Below, one piece after another: positions 7,773 to 14,884 of a stretch of 29,932 nucleotides of DNA (the stretch's first letter is position 1; every line of letters starts with the position of its first letter). The stretch is from positions 11,694-41,625 of the IMG/VR virus record IMGVR_UViG_3300000116_000023; one strand, written 5' to 3'. The position numbers and the translations under genes were made by a program. The notes under the pieces were generated by a model, which was not told the origin of the DNA, ran no database searches, and saw only the letters and a list, made by a program, of their open reading frames with translations. The stretch is from a virus.

Positions 7773-8872
7773 CAGAATTTCAAGGTGGTGAAGTCACACA
7801 TCATTCGTGTGGGATAACCATCCTTGCCTTGTGTGTCTCGTATATTTAGTTTGAATTTATAGTATGGTGACTTCAGTTCCATGTCGATACGTTTACCACG
7901 ACCAGTCTTACCACCATAGTGAACTATACATGTTCCTACCTTAGCAGCAGCGGTCATCGCAGCTGCATCCATCTTCTTGGAATAAACGTTCTTCTTCATC
8001 TTATGGATAACATGATAACCATGACCGATACCACTCTCAAGTAACATCTTCATGGCCATTGCGTTTGGTCTGGTAATAACTTTACCGCCTTTGGTCTTAA
8101 CATCGTCATTGAATATACCACAGAATCTCTCGTTGTCAATACCAAACAACTCCAACAACTTCAGGCCGTCAGCGTTCTGAATCTTACCTTCTTTGATTTC
8201 TTTGGGAGTTAACTTGGTACGAACACCTACGTTGAAGAACGTGGTAGTAGTCTCGAACTTGAGACTGAGATAAATCTTTTCACCGTTATCTTTTACTAGA
8301 GTAACGTCAGTAACACTCTTACCAATATCATTACCCACACCTTTAGTATTGGTTAAAACGATATTAGACTGAAAGTTTAGTGGTCTCTTGGTATTCTCTC
8401 CACCAACAACATTGACTTTGAGTGTTTGGGAACCACTGAGGTCATACAACTCATCCAGATGCATAATCGCCTTGAGGTTACCATCATCGGATACCGCATC
8501 CTTACCTTCAGCGAACCATGCATTTAGGTCTTTCGCAAACGCAGTCTCAAACAGATTACCTCTATTATTCACACCACGATTACCACTAGAACCATTACCA
8601 TACTTGATACGTACAGTTTTCAATCCAGCGTTACGTTTGATGTCTGCAATATCTTCTACTGCCTTGAATGTACGAGCAACGTTGATATCTTTCTGTTTCT
8701 TCATGTCGATGTTGATAGGTGTTTCGATACCTTTGTTCGACAGATATGTGAAAAGTGCGAGTACATCGGCAACACTATCGTGTGGCCAATCCGCAAGCGT
8801 CTTTGAAATTTCATCCTCAGTCTTGGGGAAGAAAGAATATGCCTCTCCAAGGAATTGTGAAAACCGTTTCAT
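7772..8872 (-). CDS. Phage protein with capsid-targeting-like N-terminus and possible PD-(D/E)XK-like core
   Basis: This 366-residue protein starts MKRFSQFLGEAY, the best match in the window to T4 MKTYQEFIAEA. A central segment has RGNLFETAFAKDLNAWF (a helix with a glutamate), then SVTDVTLV and KIYLSLKFET. The order E ... D ... SxK in successive strands resembles a PD-(D/E)XK nuclease core, although S replaces the usual D/E. The C-terminal part is basic (MKKNVYSKKMD, GKTGRGKRIDMELKSP). It is first in the cluster and lies under a late promoter box. The nuclease idea is weak; the family is unrecognised. Confidence 0.6.
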   Translation of the reverse strand: MKRFSQFLGEAYSFFPKTEDEISKTLADWPHDSVADVLALFTYLSNKGIETPINIDMKKQKDINVARTFKAVEDIADIKRNAGLKTVRIKYGNGSSGNRGVNNRGNLFETAFAKDLNAWFAEGKDAVSDDGNLKAIMHLDELYDLSGSQTLKVNVVGGENTKRPLNFQSNIVLTNTKGVGNDIGKSVTDVTLVKDNGEKIYLSLKFETTTTFFNVGVRTKLTPKEIKEGKIQNADGLKLLELFGIDNERFCGIFNDDVKTKGGKVITRPNAMAMKMLLESGIGHGYHVIHKMKKNVYSKKMDAAAMTAAAKVGTCIVHYGGKTGRGKRIDMELKSPYYKFKLNIRDTQGKDGYPTRMMCDFTTLKF

Positions 8873-8910
8873 TTATTATTCCCATACGTTATAAACAACA
8901 ATTATACATC

Positions 8911-8918
8911 TATTTATA
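8911..8918 (-). promoter_or_regulatory. T4-type late promoter box TATAAATA
   Basis: Exact TATAAATA on the minus strand, 38 bases ahead of the ATG at 8872. It overlaps the last codon and stop of the exonuclease gene, so it separates a probable early gene from the head-type cluster to its left. Confidence 0.65.
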
Positions 8919-9591
8919 ATAAAACGGAAGTGGAATTTTCCTCATTATACTGTTTAATAGTATTTTTTAATGTGTTTATCCAGTTATCACGGTGTTCAAT
9001 GAACACTTGAGGTTCATTATTATCAACCGAGATGATGGTAACCAATTGAGTAATCGGCATACCTGTACGTTCTTCCCACATTACAGCATAACCAGCTTCT
9101 TGCATGAAGTAGTTTTTAACCCATTCTAGTTTCTTAGGTTTCATAGATGTCTTGTAATCGATGATGGATAGTTTACCATCAAAGATACCTACACAGTCAA
9201 CACGACCCGCAACACCCAGATGGGTAGAGTAGAGAGGCGCTTCTTGTGCATAGACCTTAGTTAGACGTTCATCTAGGATAGGTTGCAATTGCATGAATGA
9301 CTCAATGATATCAGGTGTATAACCTTCTCTATAGTTTGGGTCATTGTCTACATACTTCTCACAGATTTCGTGAACACGTGTACCACGTCCAGATGCACGA
9401 GTAGAGACACGGTTTGCCTCTGCCTCACCCACACGTTTACGCCATTTTGCAATAGAATCACGAGACAGTATCGACAGTACTGTAGTAATAGATGGTAGGT
9501 TGATTCCGTCTGGAGTCTTGTACTGACGCCCAGTTTCGGTAGTGACCGCATCCATTTCAGTCAGTTCAATTTGTTCGTGTATAAAATTCAT
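8914..9591 (-). CDS. PD-(D/E)XK exonuclease, Cas4/RecB-like
   Basis: This 225-residue protein has the recognisable motifs of the RecB/Cas4/MGME1 nuclease group: SGRGTRVHEICEKY (the motif-I histidine), AGRVDCVGIFDGKLSIIDYKT (D ... D-x-K catalytic core near residues 130-150) and NYFMQEAGYAVMWEE (the downstream QxxxY-type helix). These enzymes resect DNA ends. In T4-like marine phages the family is a standard replication/recombination gene. A sigma70-like promoter lies about 100 bases upstream, inside the preceding gene, and a GGAT Shine-Dalgarno precedes the ATG. Confidence 0.85.
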   Translation of the reverse strand: MNFIHEQIELTEMDAVTTETGRQYKTPDGINLPSITTVLSILSRDSIAKWRKRVGEAEANRVSTRASGRGTRVHEICEKYVDNDPNYREGYTPDIIESFMQLQPILDERLTKVYAQEAPLYSTHLGVAGRVDCVGIFDGKLSIIDYKTSMKPKKLEWVKNYFMQEAGYAVMWEERTGMPITQLVTIISVDNNEPQVFIEHRDNWINTLKNTIKQYNEENSTSVLL

Positions 9592-9594
9592 AAT

Positions 9595-10026
9595 TTATCC
9601 GTTTAACATAGTTATTAAGTTTCGTGTAAGTAGTAATAGACCAACTGAATTAACGACAATCAATGCACGGTCTTTCCACAATATCGAAACCCATAGCCAG
9701 AGTATAACACCTCCGATACTAATTGTCAAGTCATATAACTGCAATCCTTCGATACCACGCATTGACATGCCCATGAGTAACATCGAAGATGCAACCCATT
9801 TGACATACCAGTCTAGTGTTTGTTTTGGTGTTGCAGATTTGAACCATCGATTACTGTTTGCAATCTCTTCGATAGATGGTAGTTTTTCATCTGCTTTATT
9901 CAATTCTTCTGAAAGTTGAACAGACTCCTTCATCATCCTATCAATATGTTCAGGATGACGAACTCGAAGTTCAGACTTCAACATCGCATCAATCTTATCT
10001 GCTTGTTTCTTTGCTTTACTCACCAC
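9595..10026 (-). CDS. Small multi-spanning membrane protein
   Basis: This 143-residue protein has a soluble charged N-terminus (1-70) and then two or three hydrophobic segments: WVASSMLLMGM, IGGVILWLWVSIL and LIVVNSVGLLLLTRNLI. The start is GTG at 10026 (a second GTG follows directly), supported by a GGAG Shine-Dalgarno and by overlap with the metalloprotease gene stop. I have seen similar proteins in marine phages but know no function. Its coding sequence contains the promoter for the exonuclease. Confidence 0.65.
   Translation of the reverse strand: MVSKAKKQADKIDAMLKSELRVRHPEHIDRMMKESVQLSEELNKADEKLPSIEEIANSNRWFKSATPKQTLDWYVKWVASSMLLMGMSMRGIEGLQLYDLTISIGGVILWLWVSILWKDRALIVVNSVGLLLLTRNLITMLNG
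9701..9729 (-). promoter_or_regulatory. Sigma70-like promoter inside a coding sequence
   Basis: On the minus strand TTGACA (9724-9729) and TATACT (9701-9706) are separated by exactly 17 bases. The predicted transcript starts near 9694 and would lead into the exonuclease gene at 9591. It matches the layout of six other promoters in this window. Confidence 0.6.
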
Positions 10027-10606
10027 GCATTTTCTCCATTCGTCTTACTGACGCAACCCAGTTCTCGTAACTCATTGGTTTACGAGGTTCACCGCAGGCC
10101 AGTTTCTTTTTCTTAAATTCTTCCTTGAGAATCTTCTTCTCTTTCGCACCCATGAATGCACCAACCAGACTCAGGACGCATTGACGGAACGAACGTCCGT
10201 GGTGCATATGTCCGAGACAGTGTGCAAGTTCATGTAACAGTACATACTTGTTCATCCCAGTAGTAGGACAAAGTGTAACGGTAGTACCGTTAGTGTATCC
10301 AGACATTGTCTTACTTCTACGTGACATACCAACTACTTGGGGTTGACCACTAAAGATTTTACCAACATCTTCTTCGACAGATTTCTTCCACAATTTAATC
10401 CACGTCTTACTCTTGTAGAGTTTATTTGCGAAATTCTGTGCATCTGTGAGGTTTTTGAAATCAGGAATCTCTGCACGAGATTGGAATGCCCACTCTGATT
10501 TGTAGGTCTTTAGTCTCTCAGTATCACGAGAATACTTCGCACCCTTGTTTTGTTTCGCTTCGTGTTTCAACAAGTAGGTTTGGTAACGCATTTTCAACTG
10601 TTCCAT
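10016..10606 (-). CDS. Zincin-type metallopeptidase-like protein (HELAH)
   Basis: The ATG at 10606 follows an AAGGGG Shine-Dalgarno and overlaps the upstream stop as TAATG; a TTG further upstream is unlikely. The 196-residue protein contains LLHELAHCLGHMHHGRSFR, an HExxH zinc motif followed by a histidine seven residues on. That suits SprT-like or other gluzincin/metzincin-like folds. The N-terminal 100 residues are basic and unrecognised. The target is unknown; SprT-like proteases act on DNA-protein crosslinks, but membership is uncertain. It sits beside a second HExxH protein. Confidence 0.65.
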   Translation of the reverse strand: MEQLKMRYQTYLLKHEAKQNKGAKYSRDTERLKTYKSEWAFQSRAEIPDFKNLTDAQNFANKLYKSKTWIKLWKKSVEEDVGKIFSGQPQVVGMSRRSKTMSGYTNGTTVTLCPTTGMNKYVLLHELAHCLGHMHHGRSFRQCVLSLVGAFMGAKEKKILKEEFKKKKLACGEPRKPMSYENWVASVRRMEKMRGE

Positions 10607-11070
10607 TATATAATCCCCTTTTCCCAAATTTCTTCACAGAGAGTTTCTTGCATCTTGAATGCTTCCTTCTCCCAAGGTTGACGGGCATATGCAGTACCGT
10701 AACCATACACAGTTCTTTTCCAACGAATCTTACGACTCTGTGCTTTCTTGTCGTAGTAGTCAACCATCTCTTTACGAGCATACTGTTTGACGTGAACCAT
10801 CTCATGACACACACAAGTGATTAAGTCTTTGAGACTCAGATTCTTTTCAACCTCAAGGTCAAACAATCGGTCATCTTGTTGCATACACCAACCTTCAACA
10901 CCCTCAGACTTCAGACTCTTCAGAGTAATCAGGACTTCGAGTTTACGCATCCTTGGCATCATTTTAGCAACACAGTAATCTGCAACCTTCTGGACTATCT
11001 CACGTTGGTATTTGTTACCACCAACGATTCCAACAAAGACTTCTTCTGGTTGAACATAGTTTCCCATCAT
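10606..11070 (-). CDS. SprT-like zincin domain protein (HEMVH)
   Basis: The ATG at 11070 is the sensible start: it lies after promoter 11103-11131 and a GAGAGAG purine tract. The roughly 154-residue protein has CVCHEMVHVKQYARKEM, an HExxH motif in a helix, and then PWEKEAFKMQ, an E/xxA helix that often supplies the third ligand in this group. Upstream is a compact beta domain with VLITLKSLKSEGVEGWC. Likely a zinc-dependent protease or pseudo-protease. It is translationally coupled to the HELAH gene (TAATG). Confidence 0.65.
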   Translation of the reverse strand: MMGNYVQPEEVFVGIVGGNKYQREIVQKVADYCVAKMMPRMRKLEVLITLKSLKSEGVEGWCMQQDDRLFDLEVEKNLSLKDLITCVCHEMVHVKQYARKEMVDYYDKKAQSRKIRWKRTVYGYGTAYARQPWEKEAFKMQETLCEEIWEKGII

Positions 11071-11102
11071 ATATTTCTCTCTCAACTCGACTTTACATAT
11101 AC

Positions 11103-11131
11103 ATTGTACCAGCTGAGGCAACTATTGTCAA
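11103..11131 (-). promoter_or_regulatory. Sigma70-like promoter TTGACA-17-TACAAT
   Basis: -35 at 11126-11131 and -10 at 11103-11108 on the minus strand, 17-base spacer. The sequence from the -10 to the Shine-Dalgarno closely matches the promoter at 15511-15539, sharing a GTATATGTAAAGTCGAGTTG stretch. It drives the two zincin genes. Confidence 0.75.
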
Positions 11132-11148
11132 CTTATTTCGAAAATAAG
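11132..11148. promoter_or_regulatory. Inverted repeat abutting a -35 box (putative operator)
   Basis: CTTATTT-CGA-AAATAAG is a perfect 7-bp inverted repeat directly upstream of the TTGACA. A similar repeat sits at the same place at 15541-15559 and a looser one near 14647-14661. It may be an operator or an A/T UP element. Confidence 0.4.
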
Positions 11149-11152
11149 ATTC

Positions 11153-12331
11153 CTATATAAAACAATGACTTACGAAATATTTTCCATCTTTTTTCACTTC
11201 GTCAATGAATTCTTGGGGTATTTCCCTGTCAACCACCAGAATTCCGATACATTTGTCTGGTGACCTACTCCTAAATTGACGTGATAGTCGATGTTTGCCT
11301 GAAATAATGTCCAGACCACAGGGTATATTGACCCCATATTTCTCGTGGAGATGGAATGGATATGGGACATCTGGAGAGGTAGGTTGTAGTACCACCTTCT
11401 GAACCTCACCATATGAGTCCCCAATTATCTCAGGTTTCCCATGCATGGCTTCCAACCATTCGTCCCCAGTAATGAAGTAGGGTAGACTATTAGATTGTTC
11501 GGGGCGAGAGTTTATCTCACAGAAGTACCACTTCCCATCCTTAACGAGTCCAGTAATCTGTCCCAGATAATCACCACCCAGAGTTGCGACCCAGTCAAGA
11601 ATGGTCTTCGCATTCTCCAGTGCAAGTTCTCGGTTGTCATCTGACAATCTATTGTATCCCGCAAAACGAGTCCAATGGGTAAATCCACCAGCTACCTTTG
11701 CAGTATCCTCACCTAACACCTGTTGATGATGGTAGATAGACCATTTGCCACCAGAGACAACAAACTCTACATTGGTCTCGATAGCATCAGAAATATACTC
11801 TTCAATGTAATACTCAAAGGCTGGGTCTACGTCCAATACCTTTCTCACCCACTTCACATGGTTTTCCTTGAGAACGATTGCCGCACTATCGTTATTTCCA
11901 GATGTCTGTATTGGTTTGACAACACAAGGGACAGTCACTTCATCCAGTAACTTGGGAAGTCTGATTCCTAGTTTTTCGAGTTTAGTCCTTGTCCACCACT
12001 TGCGACATTCTAACCATCCCGCCTCTCTGGTGAGTCCGATATAATCATATTCCAACATCCAAGGTTGAACCTTGTACATTGGCCATGAGTTTATTACGGT
12101 ATCAATCTCGTTGTCGATACAGAACTGTTTTTGAACTGAGTCTCGTTCGGTGACATCCTTGTCCCGAATGAGTGTTATCCCCAAAGATTCGTAGTAAGCA
12201 ATCGGTGCTCGATGGGTATGTTTTGGAACCGTGTTGGTCACAAAGACTTTATGACCAGCTTCTGCTAGTATACGTAGATTGTGAAAATTGCATAGACCAA
12301 AGTCTACAACAAATATTCTACGTTTCTTCAT
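11153..12331 (-). CDS. ATP-grasp enzyme, PurD/carboxylate-amine ligase-like
   Basis: This 392-residue protein opens with a Rossmann-like strand-loop (RRIFVVDFGLCNFHNLRILA). The central ATP-grasp part includes VPCVVKPIQTSGNNDSA (nucleotide-binding strand with lysine and flexible loop), YYIEEYISDAIETNVEFVV (hinge), and LVKDGKWYFCEINSRPEQSN, whose E-x-N is the metal-binding pair. The C-terminal 90 residues contain a beta domain (HRLSRQFRSRSPDKCIGILV), as in GAR synthetase/carboxylase relatives. The substrate is unknown; ligation of an amine to a carboxylate is the family chemistry. TAATG coupling to the upstream gene. Confidence 0.75.
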   Translation of the reverse strand: MKKRRIFVVDFGLCNFHNLRILAEAGHKVFVTNTVPKHTHRAPIAYYESLGITLIRDKDVTERDSVQKQFCIDNEIDTVINSWPMYKVQPWMLEYDYIGLTREAGWLECRKWWTRTKLEKLGIRLPKLLDEVTVPCVVKPIQTSGNNDSAAIVLKENHVKWVRKVLDVDPAFEYYIEEYISDAIETNVEFVVSGGKWSIYHHQQVLGEDTAKVAGGFTHWTRFAGYNRLSDDNRELALENAKTILDWVATLGGDYLGQITGLVKDGKWYFCEINSRPEQSNSLPYFITGDEWLEAMHGKPEIIGDSYGEVQKVVLQPTSPDVPYPFHLHEKYGVNIPCGLDIISGKHRLSRQFRSRSPDKCIGILVVDREIPQEFIDEVKKDGKYFVSHCFI

Positions 12332-12609
12332 TACACAATAATACCGCTGGTGTTCTTGATATATGCTTTACGTAAGTCATCATTGACTTTAGTCACAAAA
12401 CACATACTAGACTTCATGATATCTACTGTAGCTACATCTGCTTCACCAGTCACACAAATACCATGTGCAAATCCCAAACCTTCTTGGGTACTTACTACCA
12501 TGCGAGGGTCAGTGATTGTTACTGAATCTGCATTGTCACTGGCAAACTTACCTACATATTCACCGCTATTACACATTACTGCAACAACATCATTTAAATC
12601 AAATTTCAT
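12331..12609 (-). CDS. Small beta-rich protein, possibly Sm-like fold
   Basis: This 92-residue protein starts MKFDLNDVVAVMCNSGEYVG and continues KFASDNADSVTITDPRMVV. A short helix, then strands with a GEYVGKFxSxNxDxVTIxDP pattern, resembles the Sm/Hfq barrel (strands 2-3, glycine, then the D/N turn). That fit is by eye only. AGGAAA precedes the ATG, which is 14 bases past a rho-independent terminator, so its transcription may depend on read-through. It overlaps the ATP-grasp gene start as TAATG. Confidence 0.6.
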   Translation of the reverse strand: MKFDLNDVVAVMCNSGEYVGKFASDNADSVTITDPRMVVSTQEGLGFAHGICVTGEADVATVDIMKSSMCFVTKVNDDLRKAYIKNTSGIIV

Positions 12610-12622
12610 TATTATTTCCTAT

Positions 12623-12652
12623 AAAAAAATGGGTAGGGTTTTACCCCTACCC
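12623..12652 (-). terminator. Rho-independent terminator
   Basis: On the minus strand GGGTAGGG pairs with CCCTACCC around a 6-base loop, followed by ATTTTTTT. It follows the DUF932 gene stop at 12670 and precedes the gene starting at 12609, so it ends or attenuates the transcript. Confidence 0.85.
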
Positions 12653-12669
12653 GATTATATATCAGTCGA

Positions 12670-13635
12670 TTAACTTAGAGCAAACTCTACAGCTTTCTCA
12701 ACCGCTTTCACCTTCCTAGTCTGATTCGCACCAAACCAAGCAGAAGACAATCTTGAATCAGTCTCTCTACCCATCTTGTGGTCAGTCAGGTAGGTTACAC
12801 TGTTAAGTGCTTGCCACCATGAACCCGCACCGAACTCAGCGCCAGGTTGTGTTTCCAAGAATGAAAACGCTTTCTGTGCATTGTTGGTCAGGTCATCATA
12901 ACCTTTAACGGATACTTCCTTCTTACCTTGATAGGTTCTAGGGAAGACTTCGTTGTAGTACTGAATCAATGAATCCATTGTGAACTGTTTGGAAGCAAGG
13001 AACTCACAAGTTTCTTTGTACTTCGCAAACTTCTCGTGGGCAATACCCATTTGCTCTTTAACCATATCAGGGTTAAACGCAGTTCTATGGTTAAGTGACA
13101 CGGAGTTTGCAACGTTCTGACCCAAAGACATGGATAGTGTATTGTTGCAGACTACTCTGATAGGTGTAAACCTAACATCGATTGCCTTACCATATTTGTG
13201 TGGGTTTGAGAACAACAAGTAAGAATCTACTTGGTCACCACCAAGGATATCAAATGATTCCTTAATCTTCGCAAGTGCCCAAACCATTTGTCCGCCCTTC
13301 AGAGAACCCGCAGTGTGCATTTCCATGTCACCCGCAAGACAGTACTCAGAGAAGAATTCAAACGCTTCACTATTCTGTACTGGATTCCAGTTATCACCAA
13401 CGACATCCAACACCTTATTATCCGCAGACCTTACCAGTGCTTTTTTGCCTTCGATTTCTACACCACTTGCAGTGGTCATAGTTTCTTTTTCAACAGTCCA
13501 ATCTAGTCCTGCTTGTTGCATGATTTGTTGTGGGGATAAATCCGCCGCAACTTTGGTTCCCAGACCGTGCCAAGGGGTATCACCCGCATAGGCCATCTGT
13601 GCAACACCATCTACCATTTCTACTTCATGACTCAT
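12670..13635 (-). CDS. DUF932 phage/plasmid-like protein
   Basis: This 321-residue protein has the hallmark start of the DUF932 (TIGR03299) family: AYAGDTPWHGLGTKV near residue 16. It also has the internal blocks VVGDNWNPVQNSEAFEFF, RFTPIRVVCNNTLSMSL and SWWQALNSVTYLTDHKMGR. The family is common in phages and plasmids; its function is unknown. The length is normal. It is preceded by GGAGGTGG and overlaps the upstream stop (TAATG), forming an operon with 13635-13889 under the promoter at 13929-13957. Confidence 0.9.
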   Translation of the reverse strand: MSHEVEMVDGVAQMAYAGDTPWHGLGTKVAADLSPQQIMQQAGLDWTVEKETMTTASGVEIEGKKALVRSADNKVLDVVGDNWNPVQNSEAFEFFSEYCLAGDMEMHTAGSLKGGQMVWALAKIKESFDILGGDQVDSYLLFSNPHKYGKAIDVRFTPIRVVCNNTLSMSLGQNVANSVSLNHRTAFNPDMVKEQMGIAHEKFAKYKETCEFLASKQFTMDSLIQYYNEVFPRTYQGKKEVSVKGYDDLTNNAQKAFSFLETQPGAEFGAGSWWQALNSVTYLTDHKMGRETDSRLSSAWFGANQTRKVKAVEKAVEFALS

Positions 13636-13889
13636 TACGCCACCTCCAACATTGTTAATGGAACACTGTATCTACCTTCAGGCAACATAACAACCGCCTT
13701 CTTGATATTTACTTTGACCACTTCACCAAGAGTCTTCTTGGTCTTTTGTACAACGTAAACTTTAGAACCGACTTCAATCGATGCTTTAGCTTTTGTTGAG
13801 ATTACTTCCTTTGCGAATGCAAAGACCTCATTCAACTCTGATATAGAGTTCAGGGAGAGGAGTTCCTGTTTTAGTGTTTTACTAATCAT
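13635..13889 (-). CDS. Small KOW/SH3-like barrel protein
   Basis: The ATG at 13889 follows an AAAGGA Shine-Dalgarno. The 84-residue protein has an N-terminal helical part and a C-terminal barrel-like segment: VGSKVYVVQKTKKTLGEVV and KKAVVMLPEGRYSVPLTMLE. The pattern GxxVYV ... GxVxxV ... AVVxLxxGRYSVP is that of small KOW-like nucleic-acid or protein-binding barrels. First gene after the promoter 13929-13957, with a leader of about 33 bases. Confidence 0.6.
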   Translation of the reverse strand: MISKTLKQELLSLNSISELNEVFAFAKEVISTKAKASIEVGSKVYVVQKTKKTLGEVVKVNIKKAVVMLPEGRYSVPLTMLEVA

Positions 13890-13928
13890 AATATATTTTC
13901 CTTTCAATTATTTATTTATTAAGTACTT

Positions 13929-13957
13929 ATTATAACAACAAGTACAAGAAATGGCAA
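13929..13957 (-). promoter_or_regulatory. Sigma70-like promoter TTGCCA-17-TATAAT
   Basis: -35 at 13952-13957, -10 at 13929-13934, spacer 17. The -10 region TTGTTGTTATAATAAGT is shared with the promoters at 14613 and 24767. Drives the 13889 gene and DUF932. Confidence 0.75.
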
Positions 13958-13966
13958 GTTTTATTT

Positions 13967-14320
13967 TCAACCTTCCACTCTATCGTGAACTGCAACCGCA
14001 CCGTAGAACGAACCACCAAGTAACTGGTCACAGAGTCTTGAGAACCTTGAGTCAGAACAACCCGCATAGTTCCCACCGAACATAGTCCACTTTCCTTTCT
14101 TGGAAACTGGAATCAATCTTAGAATTTTTCTACCACCGATAGGTTCTGCCATCACAAGTTCTGCGGCAGGATAATCCTCACACGGTTCAAATGGCCCTTC
14201 TGCGTTTACCACAGTGAAGCCCTTCGAATAACTAGACTCACCACCGTTGGTGCAGTCGTTATCTCCAAAGAACGAATCTTCGTCCCTTGTTTGTTTGTAA
14301 ATACTTACGTGAATTCCCAT
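13967..14320 (-). CDS. Conserved hypothetical phage protein
   Basis: This 117-residue protein begins MGIHVSIYKQTRDEDSFFGD, preceded by a very strong AGGAGG Shine-Dalgarno. It contains two cysteine-bearing loops (DNDCTNGG, EPCEDYP) and a C-terminal segment GGNYAGCSDSRFSRLCDQLL before SFYGAVAVHDRVEG. I do not recognise a functional family. It follows the 14331-14582 gene by 10 bases in the same transcription unit. Confidence 0.65.
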   Translation of the reverse strand: MGIHVSIYKQTRDEDSFFGDNDCTNGGESSYSKGFTVVNAEGPFEPCEDYPAAELVMAEPIGGRKILRLIPVSKKGKWTMFGGNYAGCSDSRFSRLCDQLLGGSFYGAVAVHDRVEG

Positions 14321-14330
14321 AATAATCCTC

Positions 14331-14582
14331 CTAGTGGAAAGTCTTCTTTACACCGTCAACAACGATGTAATCAATTTCAATTTGACCAATGATTTCAGTA
14401 CCAGTTCTCGCAAGAACGGCCTCACACATTAAGTCCCATAATTCATTGACATTCCCTTGGACTTCTTCAGTTCCACTTGAACCCAATGCAAGTTGCATCT
14501 CTTTGTAATTCATCGGAATCACTACAGGCAGACCAGTCGCAAGATGCGTACCTCTCAACCCGTTTATCATTTTCTCAGTCAT
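14331..14582 (-). CDS. Small hypothetical protein
   Basis: About 83 residues from the ATG at 14582, which has an AAAGGG Shine-Dalgarno. An in-frame ATG at 14606 sits exactly at the predicted transcription start and would be a leaderless start giving eight more residues. The chain has THLATGLPVVIPMNYKEM, an acidic helix (VNELWDLMCEAVLARTG) and a final strand IGQIEIDYIVVDGVKKTFH. No family recognised. Confidence 0.6.
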   Translation of the reverse strand: MTEKMINGLRGTHLATGLPVVIPMNYKEMQLALGSSGTEEVQGNVNELWDLMCEAVLARTGTEIIGQIEIDYIVVDGVKKTFH

Positions 14583-14608
14583 TTTTTTCCCTTTCTTATT
14601 TAACATAC

Positions 14609-14646
14609 ACTTATTATAACAACAACAGCATCAAAAGGCAAGCGTT
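14609..14646. repeat. 38-bp exact direct repeat carrying a promoter (copy 1)
   Basis: Identical to 24763-24800, 10 kb away. It spans the region from just below the -10 to beyond the -35. The flanks differ, so the duplicated unit is the promoter itself. Confidence 0.85.
14613..14641 (-). promoter_or_regulatory. Sigma70-like promoter TTGCCT-17-TATAAT
   Basis: -35 at 14636-14641, -10 at 14613-14618, spacer 17. It lies within a 38-bp sequence repeated exactly at 24763-24800. The predicted +1 falls on the A of an ATG at 14606. Confidence 0.75.
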
Positions 14647-14884
14647 ATTTTGAAAATAAGTCAAAAAAGATTTTGTCAACTTCTTGGGCGGGCAGAGATG
14701 CGTCAACAACAATACGTTCCCAACCGTCTTTGCAGACCCAGTCATCCTTGTTACCAAAGACATCCAACTCAGGGTTGTAGTAGTATTCCGAGACATCTGT
14801 CTTGGATTGTGTAAAGGAATGTGTAATGTTCCACACACCACCAATATGGGTAGGGATTACTTCAATACCATTTTCATTAATCAT
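14645..14884 (-). CDS. Small hypothetical protein
   Basis: A 79-residue chain, MINENGIEVIPTHIGGVWNI at the start and an acidic C-terminus (AQEVDKIFFDLFSK). Aromatic residues are frequent (SEYYYNPELDVFG, KDDWVCKDGWERI). Its ATG overlaps the upstream stop as ATGA, so it is coupled to 14881-15159. No family recognised. Its last codons lie in the inverted-repeat region just upstream of the promoter at 14613-14641. Confidence 0.6.
   Translation of the reverse strand: MINENGIEVIPTHIGGVWNITHSFTQSKTDVSEYYYNPELDVFGNKDDWVCKDGWERIVVDASLPAQEVDKIFFDLFSK

Noticed and set aside
8388-8894. 168-codon plus-strand frame
   Set aside because: Antisense shadow of the 7772-8872 gene with no start signal and no recognisable protein features.
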